64,000 bases of DNA, taken from the NCBI GenBank assembly GCA_036269135.1, contig DATASQ010000014.1:69090-133089 (forward strand), read 5' to 3'. The translations under genes and the position numbers were made by a program. How positions within the stretch are numbered: the first letter of the stretch is position 1; the number at the start of each line of letters is the position of its first letter. Below are positions 1 to 9,668 of this stretch, in pieces. The notes under the pieces were generated by a model that was given only the letters and a program-made list of their open reading frames with translations, was not told the origin of the DNA and did no database searches. The DNA is from Palsa-343 sp036269135. Lineage in GTDB: Bacteria > Acidobacteriota > Terriglobia > Terriglobales > Acidobacteriaceae.

Positions 1-220
1 CTGCTGGCCCAGCCCTCGATTGTATCCGCAGGCCGCAGCCCCCATTCCCGTCAGCGCAGCCGAGATTCCGGATGCAGTCGTCAGTCGGTTTCCGCCGCGG
101 ATGACCGGCAGGGACACAGGAGTGCCCCGGTCGTCATACCCGGAGCCTCCCTGGCGCCTCCCAGGGACTTCACCAATCCTCTGCCCTGAGCGCGGAACTC
201 GTCTCGGGTCGAGACCCTTT
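1..220. other. left-edge stretch without a supported gene
   Basis: This lies downstream of the MarR-family gene and runs to the window edge. No start codon with a ribosome-binding site, RNA fold or repeat was found. One minus-strand frame stays open to position 1, with its first in-frame GTG near position 90. It could be the start of a gene cut by the edge, but nothing in its translation is recognisable. Confidence 0.3.
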
Positions 221-805
221 TTAGCTGCTAAACGTCGGCGCGGAGCCGGTGCCGGCTGGCGGTGGGCGGAGATCGGGCGCCATAGCTGGGGATTTTGGAG
301 CGTGCGCCGCACCGCTGCCCGTTTGTTTTCCAACGACCGGACGAGGACGCCCGTTTCGTGTTGGCGCATGTTCCGCCCGGATGGCGGCCCGCGTCACCCG
401 CTCGGAAAAGGGACTCAATTCGAGCCAGTCGGATTCGCCGAGTTCTCGCTTCATCCGATCTTCGGCTCGCTCCCAGTACGGCTGGGCTGCCTCCAGCGTT
501 TTCTGTCCGCGTTCCGTCAGGCAATAAACGCGACGCGATCGTTCTCCCAGCTTCATCCGCACCCATCCGGAGGCGCGCGCCGACGCGAGCCGGCGCGAAA
601 ACGTTTCCTCGGAAGCGGCGAAGGTCCGCGCCAGATCGCAGTGAGCAATCTCGCCGGCGTCGCCAATCGCCTGCAGGATGATGAACTGTGTTGATTTCAG
701 GCCGGTCGGTGCAAGCACCAGATCGTACAGGTGACAGACCGCCCGGGTGGCGCGACGGAGACTGGCACAGGCAGACAGCGAAACAGGTAAAGTCGAAAGC
801 ATCAC
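221..805 (-). CDS. MarR-family transcriptional regulator
   Basis: This is a winged-helix regulator of the MarR type, predicted to bind operator DNA as a dimer and respond to a small ligand or oxidant. The helix-turn-helix spans roughly residues 35-95, with the helix 'SEETFSRRLASARASGWV' typical of the family, followed by a wing that ends in 'YCLTERGQKTL'. It begins with GTG followed directly by ATG; an AAAGGG sits just upstream and either codon could be used. At 194 residues it is longer than the usual 140-160, and the last 55 or so residues are rich in Pro, Ala and Gly with no visible fold. Its target is not evident: it runs leftward toward the window edge and is separated by about 100 bases from the peptidase gene on the same strand. 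Confidence 0.8.
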   Translation of the reverse strand: MMLSTLPVSLSACASLRRATRAVCHLYDLVLAPTGLKSTQFIILQAIGDAGEIAHCDLARTFAASEETFSRRLASARASGWVRMKLGERSRRVYCLTERGQKTLEAAQPYWERAEDRMKRELGESDWLELSPFSERVTRAAIRAEHAPTRNGRPRPVVGKQTGSGAAHAPKSPAMAPDLRPPPAGTGSAPTFSS

Positions 806-907
806 CCTTTTTTCGATGCAGGATTCATGCTGAAAAGGGCGGCCTGGCCGCTTTCAGCGCAAGTTGGCACCCTGATTTTTCCGCCGGTGATTTCACCCGA
901 ACCCTGT

Positions 908-3163
908 TTACTGCCCCGCCCGCTCTTCGCCCGCGCCGCCTGCCGGGAACAGCTTTGTCGCCTGCCGCAGCAGCACGGCCTCGTGCTCCAGCGCCTCGGA
1001 CACGCGCCCAATCTGCTCATCGGCCTCTTTCCAGTCCTTCTGCTCGATGGCTTCCCGTACTCCGGGAATGGTCTTCACTCCATAGCCCGTGTACATTCCC
1101 GGCGCATACAGCAGATGCTGGAACCATGGACGGCTCGGCAGTCCGTGCGAATCCGTCAGCAGCCGCTCGCTGCGAATCAAATCCGGATTCAGCCCCTCCG
1201 GCGCCACCCCGTCCGCGGCCGCAAACGCCTCATCGAACGCCTTCGCCGCATCGGTCAGATCGTCCGAGGCCTGATCGAGCGGTGCGAAGTTCAGATAGGG
1301 CGGAATCTCCTCCATGGGCGGCGGCACCATCTCCTTCTTTGGGTCGTACAGCGCTTTGTACACGCCTTCCCTGATTTCGCGGTCGCGCTCTTTCGCCTCG
1401 CTGCGTTCCTGATCGTCCAGTTTCTTCAGCTCGCCCGCATACATGTGAACCGTGTCCGCCAGGTCGGAGAACTGGAAGGGCAGGATATCCGCATCGGCCA
1501 TGCGCATCACCATCGTGCCCGCGGTCTGCGCGAGTGCGCGCTCATAGTGAAATGTCGTATCCATGAAATGCGTGTAGTAGTAGAAATCGTCGTAAACGGA
1601 GTGATACTGACCGCCTTCGTCTTCGCCGCCGTAGCCGAGGTTCAGGCTCGCGATGCCCAGATGATCGATGAACACGGTGTAATCGCTGCCCGATCCCAGC
1701 GCTGGAATGCGCAGATCGGCCCGTGAGCGAATCTCGGCACGCTTCTCCGGCGTCGCGCGGGCAATGTCCACCAGCCGCACCCGCTTCCACACCGACATGC
1801 CCGTCTCCGGATCCTGGATGTCCTTCGCCACATCGTTGACGAAGTTCTCCAGCGAGTGCGATCCGCCCGCGTGGAAATATCCGCGTCCGTTGCCGTCGGA
1901 GTTGATGTAGAGCACGGCGTGCTGCTTCAGCTCATCCGCGTGATACTCCGCCCACTCCGTCGAGCCCAGCAGCGCCGGCTCCTCGCCATCCCAGAAGCAG
2001 TAAATGATCGTCCGATCCGGCTTCCAGCCCTGCTTCAGCAGTTCGCCCAGCGCGCGCGCTTCCTCCAGCTCCGGCGATGCGCCGGAGAGCGGATCCTCTG
2101 CCCCGTTCACCCATGCGTCGTGATGGTTTCCGCGAATCACCCACTGATCGGGATATCTCGCTCCGGGAATCTTCGCGATCACGTCGTACAGCGGCTGGCG
2201 GTCCCAGTTGAAGGCCACGGCGAGATGCGCCTTCACCGTGCTCGGGCCCACGTGATACGTCAGGGGCAGGGCGCCGCGCCACGCCTCCGGCACCACCGCG
2301 CCGCCCAGCGCGTGGAGAAACGGAGTCGCGTCCGCATACGAAATGGGCAGCACCGGAATCTTCGTGATGGTCTGCACCTTATCCAGCGGAATCAGCTTCA
2401 CACCCGGCTTCGCGCCCACGCCCGGCGTCTGCGGATCCCCGGGATAGATCGGCATATCCATCACGCTGCCGCGCTGCGCGCCCTCCGGCGGACGCATCGC
2501 GCCTTCCGGGTAAACGTCGCCCTGAAAATACCCGTCGTCCCGCGGGTCGGAGTAGATGATGCAGCCCACCGCCCCGTGTTCCGCCGCCATCTTCGGCTTG
2601 ATCCCGCGCCAGCTCATGCCGTAACGCGCAATCACGATCGCGCCCTTCACCGACACGCCCATGCGATCGAGAACCTCGTAGTCTTCCGGCCGTCCGTAGT
2701 TCACATACACCAGCGGCGCCGTCACATCGCCATCCCTTGAATAGGCGTTATAGGTCGGCAACTGCTCGCTGGTCTGGCTCGATGTGGGATCCACGCTCAC
2801 CGGCGGCTCCTGCAACGTCGCCTTAAAGGGCGTCGGCCCTTCCAGCTCCAGCAGCCGCGATTTCGGCGTGGGAAACAGCGCGGTAAACTCCTCGATCTGC
2901 GCGTCCAGCCCGTACGACTTCAACTGCGCCAGCAGCCATTCCGCATTGTCCTTGTCATACGGCGAGCCCACATGATGCGGCCGCGCACTCAGCCGCCGCA
3001 TGTTCTCCCGGATCCGGTCCGGCTCCGGAATCGCGCGGAACTCCTGCTCCCAGCTGATCTCCCTCGCGGAGTCCTGTGCGGTGTAGCCGCGCAAACGGGG
3101 CCCCATGTCCGCGGCATAGGTGGTAAGGGCAAACAGACAGACCGCTGCGATCGGCAACCGCAT
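908..3163 (-). CDS. secreted M28-family metallopeptidase (glutamate carboxypeptidase II-like)
   Basis: This is a predicted exported zinc aminopeptidase or carboxypeptidase resembling glutamate carboxypeptidase II and the transferrin-receptor family. A signal peptide covers about residues 1-18. A protease-associated (PA) insert follows at about 140-240, then the M28 catalytic core at about 320-590, and a helical TFR-type dimerisation region at the C-terminus. Candidate zinc ligands appear in order: His in 'GNHHDAW' (about 345), Asp in 'DPLSG', paired Glu in 'WDGEEPALLGS' (about 391), Asp in 'INSDGNG' (about 419) and His in 'QYHSVYDD' (about 519). The length of 751 matches the family. It probably degrades peptides in the periplasm or outside the cell. 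It is the first of several secreted proteins in this part of the window. Confidence 0.9.
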   Translation of the reverse strand: MRLPIAAVCLFALTTYAADMGPRLRGYTAQDSAREISWEQEFRAIPEPDRIRENMRRLSARPHHVGSPYDKDNAEWLLAQLKSYGLDAQIEEFTALFPTPKSRLLELEGPTPFKATLQEPPVSVDPTSSQTSEQLPTYNAYSRDGDVTAPLVYVNYGRPEDYEVLDRMGVSVKGAIVIARYGMSWRGIKPKMAAEHGAVGCIIYSDPRDDGYFQGDVYPEGAMRPPEGAQRGSVMDMPIYPGDPQTPGVGAKPGVKLIPLDKVQTITKIPVLPISYADATPFLHALGGAVVPEAWRGALPLTYHVGPSTVKAHLAVAFNWDRQPLYDVIAKIPGARYPDQWVIRGNHHDAWVNGAEDPLSGASPELEEARALGELLKQGWKPDRTIIYCFWDGEEPALLGSTEWAEYHADELKQHAVLYINSDGNGRGYFHAGGSHSLENFVNDVAKDIQDPETGMSVWKRVRLVDIARATPEKRAEIRSRADLRIPALGSGSDYTVFIDHLGIASLNLGYGGEDEGGQYHSVYDDFYYYTHFMDTTFHYERALAQTAGTMVMRMADADILPFQFSDLADTVHMYAGELKKLDDQERSEAKERDREIREGVYKALYDPKKEMVPPPMEEIPPYLNFAPLDQASDDLTDAAKAFDEAFAAADGVAPEGLNPDLIRSERLLTDSHGLPSRPWFQHLLYAPGMYTGYGVKTIPGVREAIEQKDWKEADEQIGRVSEALEHEAVLLRQATKLFPAGGAGEERAGQ

Positions 3164-3229
3164 AGGAGTCGAACCTCTTTGGCTGTGAAATGAACTGCGG
3201 AGAAACTCAGGAGCCTGATTTTTGAAAAA

Positions 3230-3763
3230 CTATACTCTATCCAGCCGCTGCGACATGCATCTTCCCGCAGCCGGTTCCAATTCCACCGCGGCCACGCTGC
3301 ACTTCTGCGCCCGCCGTCTCTCCCGCAGAGCGGCCGTGGCCGTCCGATGGCAGCGCAGGCAGAGGGTGCGGATATTCTCCAGATCGCACTCCCCTCCGCC
3401 TTCCACCACGGGGACAATGTGATCCGCATCCCACAGGCTCGCGCGCCGGCGTCGTCCCGGCTTCCAGTGCTCCAGCAGCGCCGCCCGATTCGCGCCGCGC
3501 GACCGCCGCAGCTTCCGCAATGCCGCCACGGTATCGATCCCGCATTGAGCGCAAATCCCCTGGTCCCGCAGGAATACCTGCTCGCGCAGATAACCCGGCT
3601 GCGTCCGCAGCTTCCATTCGTGCACGCAATAGGCGGAGCAAAAGGTATACCGTCCCCGGGGGACTTCCAGCGCGCACCACCGGCACAAACCGCGACCGTT
3701 GGGGCCGCGCGCAATCGCTTTCCGGCTCACCCAGCCGCCCGGCATCGCACGCACAGTGCTCAT
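3230..3763 (-). CDS. HNH endonuclease with N-terminal zinc finger
   Basis: The protein has 177 residues. Residues about 111-140 carry an HNH nuclease motif: 'DADHIVPV' with Asp113-His115, then Asn130, then a CxxCH pair at 135-139. This is the usual metal-finger nuclease layout. Further cysteine pairs at 27/30, 42/46 and 71/74 suggest a structural zinc finger in the N-terminal half. The pattern resembles stand-alone HNH proteins of unknown physiological role rather than homing endonucleases, since there is no intron or intein here. Its stop codon lies about 65 bases upstream of the peptidase gene. Start ATG at 3763. Confidence 0.75.
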   Translation of the reverse strand: MSTVRAMPGGWVSRKAIARGPNGRGLCRWCALEVPRGRYTFCSAYCVHEWKLRTQPGYLREQVFLRDQGICAQCGIDTVAALRKLRRSRGANRAALLEHWKPGRRRRASLWDADHIVPVVEGGGECDLENIRTLCLRCHRTATAALRERRRAQKCSVAAVELEPAAGRCMSQRLDRV

Positions 3764-3833
3764 GCCTTATTTCTAAATGGCAACGAGCCCCGATCGCCCG
3801 GCAACGCAGCGCGCGGACCCAACCGGTTACCGC

Positions 3834-5354
3834 TCACTCGCCGCGCAGGAATGCAGGCAGCCGCTCCTCACGCACATTGTCGTAGCACTGCAGCACGGTG
3901 AAGCGCGTGATGGACGCCGGCATCCCCACCGCCGTAAACCCCGGATGCCCCGTCGATGGATACGGCCCGCCGTGGTTCATCGCCGGACTCACCGCCACGC
4001 CGGTCGGCATCTTGTCGTTCAGAAAACGACCGGAACGCCGCCGCAGCCCCGGAGCCACTCGTCCGTACACGTCCTCATCCGCACCCGATTCCGCCGAGTA
4101 GACGCTCGCCGTCAGATTGCCCTCCATCGGCTGGAGAGCCTGTTCAAGCTGATCCGCTCCGTCCACCACGACTGCCAGCACCTCGTTGCCAAAGGCCTCG
4201 CGCTGAAACTCCTCCGGCGCCTCCAGAAATTTCTTTCCCGGCACCCGCAGCAGCGTGTTGGCGTACCGGTAGCCTTCGCCGTCGAGGTTCTTCCCGCCCG
4301 TCACCACTGCCGCGCCCGCCTTCCGCAGCTTGCCGATGGAATCGTCCAGCCTCTCGCGCGTCGAACCGGACAGGAGCGCGTGAGGCGTGCGGCTCTCAAA
4401 ACCCGCGGCCACTTCCTTCAGAAACGTCTCTGTTGCGTCGCTGGCGAAGACAAAGACCAGGTTCGGCCGCGTGCAGAACTGCCCCGATCCCGCGGTACAG
4501 CTGTCGGTCAGTTGTGCCGCCCACTTCTGCGCGTTCTCCTTCATCCCCTCCGGCAAAAACACCACCGGGTTCAGGCTCGACATTTCCAGATAAGCCGGCT
4601 TCCCTGCCTTATCCGCCGCCGCTTTCAGCGCCAGTCCGGCTACCCGGCTGCCCGTGAAAGCAAAGGCCCCGATGCGCGGGTCGCTCACCAGCCGCAGTCC
4701 CGTTTCGTTCTCGATGTGAAACACCATTTGCACCGCCGCGGCCGGCAGCCCCGACCCCGCCAGCGCGCGCTCGCATTCTTCCGCCAGCAACTGCGACGTA
4801 AAGGGATGCAGCGGATGGGCCTTGGCGATCACCGGATTGCCCGCCGCGATCGCCGACGCAAAATCGCCGCCGCTCGCCGCGTTGTAAGCGAACGGAAAAT
4901 TGTTCGGTCCAAAAATCGCCACCGGTCCCACCGGGCCCAGGCACGACCGCAGATTTTTTGGCCGATCGATCGTTACCCGCCGCCACGATCCCTGCCGCGC
5001 CGCAGCCGCCGCCTGACGCAACTGGTCCACGGTTCTGGGAATCTCCACATCCTTCAGCCGCGGCGTCAGCGCCAGGCCGGTCTCCTCATGCGCCGCCTGC
5101 GCCAGCTTTTCCGCGCTCGCGGCTATCCTGTCGGCATACGCCTCCAGAAACGCCGCAATCTTCTCCGCGGGCACCAGCTCCATCGCATGCGCCGCCTCCG
5201 CTGCGGCCGACAAGGCGCGATCGCAGTCGCTCCACCGGCTCACCGGAAACGTCCGCCCCAGCTTCTTCCCTGTCGACGGATTCTCCGCCTCAAACGTGGA
5301 CGCAGCGTCCGCCGCCCGCCACTCTCCGCCAATCCAAACCTTCGCCGTCTCCAT
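3834..5354 (-). CDS. 2-oxoglutarate-semialdehyde dehydrogenase (aldehyde dehydrogenase family)
   Basis: This NAD(P)-dependent aldehyde dehydrogenase most resembles 2,5-dioxovalerate (2-oxoglutarate semialdehyde) dehydrogenases. The catalytic cysteine is in 'GSGQFCTRPN' (about residue 292) and the general-base glutamate in 'YLEMSSLNP' (about 256); 'GPNNFPFAYN' is the substrate-channel motif. I start it at the ATG with AGGAG seven bases upstream; a start 21 bases earlier has no such site. It is the last gene of a four-gene operon (importer, dehydratase, FAH-family enzyme, dehydrogenase). There it would oxidise the semialdehyde to 2-oxoglutarate, completing a non-phosphorylating pentonate (Weimberg-type) route. 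The reaction is inferred from family and context. Confidence 0.87.
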   Translation of the reverse strand: METAKVWIGGEWRAADAASTFEAENPSTGKKLGRTFPVSRWSDCDRALSAAAEAAHAMELVPAEKIAAFLEAYADRIAASAEKLAQAAHEETGLALTPRLKDVEIPRTVDQLRQAAAAARQGSWRRVTIDRPKNLRSCLGPVGPVAIFGPNNFPFAYNAASGGDFASAIAAGNPVIAKAHPLHPFTSQLLAEECERALAGSGLPAAAVQMVFHIENETGLRLVSDPRIGAFAFTGSRVAGLALKAAADKAGKPAYLEMSSLNPVVFLPEGMKENAQKWAAQLTDSCTAGSGQFCTRPNLVFVFASDATETFLKEVAAGFESRTPHALLSGSTRERLDDSIGKLRKAGAAVVTGGKNLDGEGYRYANTLLRVPGKKFLEAPEEFQREAFGNEVLAVVVDGADQLEQALQPMEGNLTASVYSAESGADEDVYGRVAPGLRRRSGRFLNDKMPTGVAVSPAMNHGGPYPSTGHPGFTAVGMPASITRFTVLQCYDNVREERLPAFLRGE

Positions 5355-5396
5355 CGCAACTCTCCTGCAAATCACCGCTTTTTGTATGTCCTGTAC

Positions 5397-5431
5397 GCTA
5401 CCGGCTACAGGCCACTGGCTGCCGTTACCGG
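5397..5431. repeat. heptanucleotide array (GCTACCG type) overlapping a gene 3' end
   Basis: There are five consecutive 7-base units in phase: GCTACCG, GCTACAG, GCCACTG, GCTGCCG, TTACCGG. On the minus strand they encode the last eight residues and the stop codon of the FAH-family gene and continue into the gap before the dehydrogenase gene. Confidence 0.6.
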
Positions 5432-6243
5432 ATTCGCCAGCACGCCAATGCCGTCAATCGCAATCCGAATGACATCGCCTCTCTTCAGCGTAAAGGAATC
5501 CGGCGGCACCACGCCTGTGCCCGTCAGCAGAAACGCCCCCGCCGAAAATGTCTGATCCCGATACAGGTACTCGACCAGCTCCTGTGGCTTCCTCTTCATC
5601 TGGGCCAGGCTCGTCTCTCCGGCAAACGCCTTTTCGGCGCCACGCTCAATGGTCACCGTAATCCGCGTCTCCACCGGCAGCGTTTCACCCGTCACCAGAA
5701 TCCCCGGCCCCAGCGCGCAGCTCCGGTTGTAGACCTTCGCCTGCGGCAGATACAGCGGGTTCTGCCCTTCAATATCCCGCGAGCTCATGTCGTTCCCAAT
5801 GGTGTAACCCACGATCGTCCCCGAAGGACCGATCACCAGCGCCAGCTCCGGCTCCGGTACGTTCCACGTCGCGTCGCTGCGGATGCCCACCGCCGCTCCC
5901 GGGCCCACAACCTTGTGCGCCAGTGCTTTGAAAAACAACTCAGGCCGCTCCGCCGAATACACGCGATCGTAGAAGTCTCCTCCGCCCGCGTCCTGCGACT
6001 CCGCCATGCGCGCCGCCCGGCTCCGCAAATACGTCACGCCGGCCGCCCACACCTCCTGCGTCCCCACCGGCGCCAGCAGCTTCGATTCATCCACCTGACT
6101 ATGGGTCGCGCCCGCCTTCAGTCGCGACGCCAGATACGTCTGCAGGTCGTCCCGGGCCAGCAACGCGTCCAGCGAATTCTCCTCAAGAGGATTCACCCGT
6201 CCCGCTTCTTCCACCATCCATCCGTCGATCGTCCGATACAGAA

Positions 6244-6247
<4 letters not shown>
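5405..6247 (-). CDS. FAH-family 2-keto-3-deoxy-pentonate dehydratase (probable)
   Basis: This is a fumarylacetoacetate-hydrolase-fold enzyme of 280 residues. The metal-site glutamates are in 'WNVPEPELALVI' and an Asp in 'GNDMSSRDIEG'. The segment 'NPLYLPQAKVYNRSCALGP' is typical of 2-keto-3-deoxy-arabinonate/xylonate dehydratases of Weimberg pathways. It would convert the 2-keto-3-deoxy acid to 2-oxoglutarate semialdehyde, between its neighbours' reactions. The GTG start overlaps the stop of the upstream dehydratase by four bases (GTGA), indicating translational coupling. Its last residues (PVTAASGL) and stop are encoded by a heptanucleotide repeat array. It could also be a hydrolase of a related acid sugar. 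Confidence 0.78.
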
Positions 6248-8205
<1,958 letters not shown>

Positions 8206-8268
8206 GCCTGCCCCGTCTTTCTGATCATTTGCCGCGCATCGCGTGCCCCGTCGTTTCAAGAGCCGCAG

Positions 8269-9543
8269 CTATTCCACGACGGACTCCCCGGCGCGAAGCG
8301 GGCCCGCCCGCACGGCCAGTGTCGCCCCTGCCAGAATAAGCGACAGCGACATCAGCAGAAATCCCGCTCCCGGGCCGCCGGTCCAGGTCTGCAGCATGCC
8401 CACCAGCAATACGCCGAAAAATCCGCCCAGCGCGCCCACACAGTTGATCAGCGCCATCGTCTCTCCCGCCACATTGCGCGGCAGCATCTCCGGCACCATT
8501 GCCCAAAACGGCCCGTACGGCGCATACATGCACGTCGCCGACACAATCAGGCACGCATAAGCGACGACAAACGAGCGATCCACCGCGAAATACGATCCCG
8601 CCAGCGCCAATCCACCCAGCATCAGCAGCGGCCACACAAATTTCCGCCGATTGCCCTGCCGATCCGACAGGTGCGACACCACCATCATCACCACCACCGC
8701 TACCAGATACGGCAGCGCCGCGATCAGCCCCGTCGTCCCCATCCCTGACTTCGTGGCGTTGCGGATCACTACCGGCAGCCACAGCACGAAGCCGTAAATC
8801 CCCAGGCTCCAGAAAAAATAATTTACGCACAGCCGCACAACGTTGCGCGCGCGAAACGCCAGCCAGAAATTTGCAAATTGCGGCAGCTGCCGCTGCTCGC
8901 TTTCCAGCGCGGTCTCCAGTTCGGCCCGCGCCTCCGGGCTCAGCCACCGCGCCTCCGACGGATGGTCGCGCATCAGCGCCAGCCAAAAGATGCCCCAAAC
9001 CACGGCCACCGCGCCTTCCAGGATGAAGGCCGCTTGCCAGCCTCGCGCGCGAATCAGAAATCCCGTCACCGCCGACATCCACAGCACCGTCGCCGGATTC
9101 GCCAAAATCATCAGCGAATTCGCCCGCGATCGCTCCTCGCGCGTGAACCACCGCGTCAGCACGATCAGCAGCGCCGGAAAAACAAAGCTTTCCGCCACGC
9201 CCAGCAGCGTGCGATCCAGCGCCAGCATCCAGAAGCTCCGGATCACTCCGGTCAGCGCCGCAAACGCGCCCCACGCGATCAGAGCCAGGAAGATCAGCAG
9301 CCGCGCACTATACCGCTGCACCAGGATCACGCCCGGCACCTGCGGCAGAAAATAGCCCAGGAAGAACAGCGAACCCAGCAGCGAAGACTGGTCTCCGCTG
9401 ATGTGCAGCGTCTGCGCTAAGCCCGCCGCCGCCCCAAATCCATAGTTCGCGCGATCCAGATACGCGAGGCTGTAAGTAATGAAGACCGCCGGCAGAACGC
9501 GCGTCCACCGCCGGCGCAAATCGGAGTCAGGAGTTGAAGTCAT
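8269..9543 (-). CDS. MFS transporter, anion:cation symporter (sugar-acid type)
   Basis: This is a 12-helix major facilitator transporter of 424 residues. The N-terminal 'YSLAYLDRANYGFG' is the signature of the anion:cation symporter group, which imports hexuronates, tartrate, glucarate and similar acids. The conserved loop after helix 2, a hydrophilic central loop around 'DHPSEARWLSPEA' and a second six-helix bundle are visible. It is the first gene of the operon with the pentonate dehydratase, so it probably imports the acid that the operon degrades. The start ATG at 9543 has only a weak GGGAG site, and a seven-unit heptamer array lies about 75 bases upstream. Confidence 0.88.
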   Translation of the reverse strand: MTSTPDSDLRRRWTRVLPAVFITYSLAYLDRANYGFGAAAGLAQTLHISGDQSSLLGSLFFLGYFLPQVPGVILVQRYSARLLIFLALIAWGAFAALTGVIRSFWMLALDRTLLGVAESFVFPALLIVLTRWFTREERSRANSLMILANPATVLWMSAVTGFLIRARGWQAAFILEGAVAVVWGIFWLALMRDHPSEARWLSPEARAELETALESEQRQLPQFANFWLAFRARNVVRLCVNYFFWSLGIYGFVLWLPVVIRNATKSGMGTTGLIAALPYLVAVVVMMVVSHLSDRQGNRRKFVWPLLMLGGLALAGSYFAVDRSFVVAYACLIVSATCMYAPYGPFWAMVPEMLPRNVAGETMALINCVGALGGFFGVLLVGMLQTWTGGPGAGFLLMSLSLILAGATLAVRAGPLRAGESVVE

Positions 9544-9616
9544 CGGGAAGGGGCTCCCAGCTGGACGCGCCAGGCATCCCAGTAGATCACACCGCGCAGA
9601 GCCGTCGCACGAACGA

Positions 9617-9665
9617 TTCCCTGCTCCCTATTCCCACTCCCTGGTCCCTTGTCCTTGTTCCCTGC
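9617..9665. repeat. heptanucleotide array (TTCCCTG type)
   Basis: Seven consecutive 7-base units lie in exact phase: TTCCCTG, CTCCCTA, TTCCCAC, TCCCTGG, TCCCTTG, TCCTTGT, TCCCTGC. The C-runs are conserved while flanking positions vary. The array ends three bases short of the stop codon of the VPS10-type gene and lies upstream of the MFS gene. Confidence 0.75.
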
Positions 9666-9668
9666 CGC

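Noticed and set aside
1..190. Minus-strand open frame at the left edge as a gene start
   Set aside because: The frame is open to the edge, but has no good start or recognisable sequence, so it is recorded only as an unexplained stretch.
3230..3763. HNH protein as a homing endonuclease or part of a mobile element
   Set aside because: No intron, intein, inverted repeats or transposase nearby; base composition is like the neighbours.
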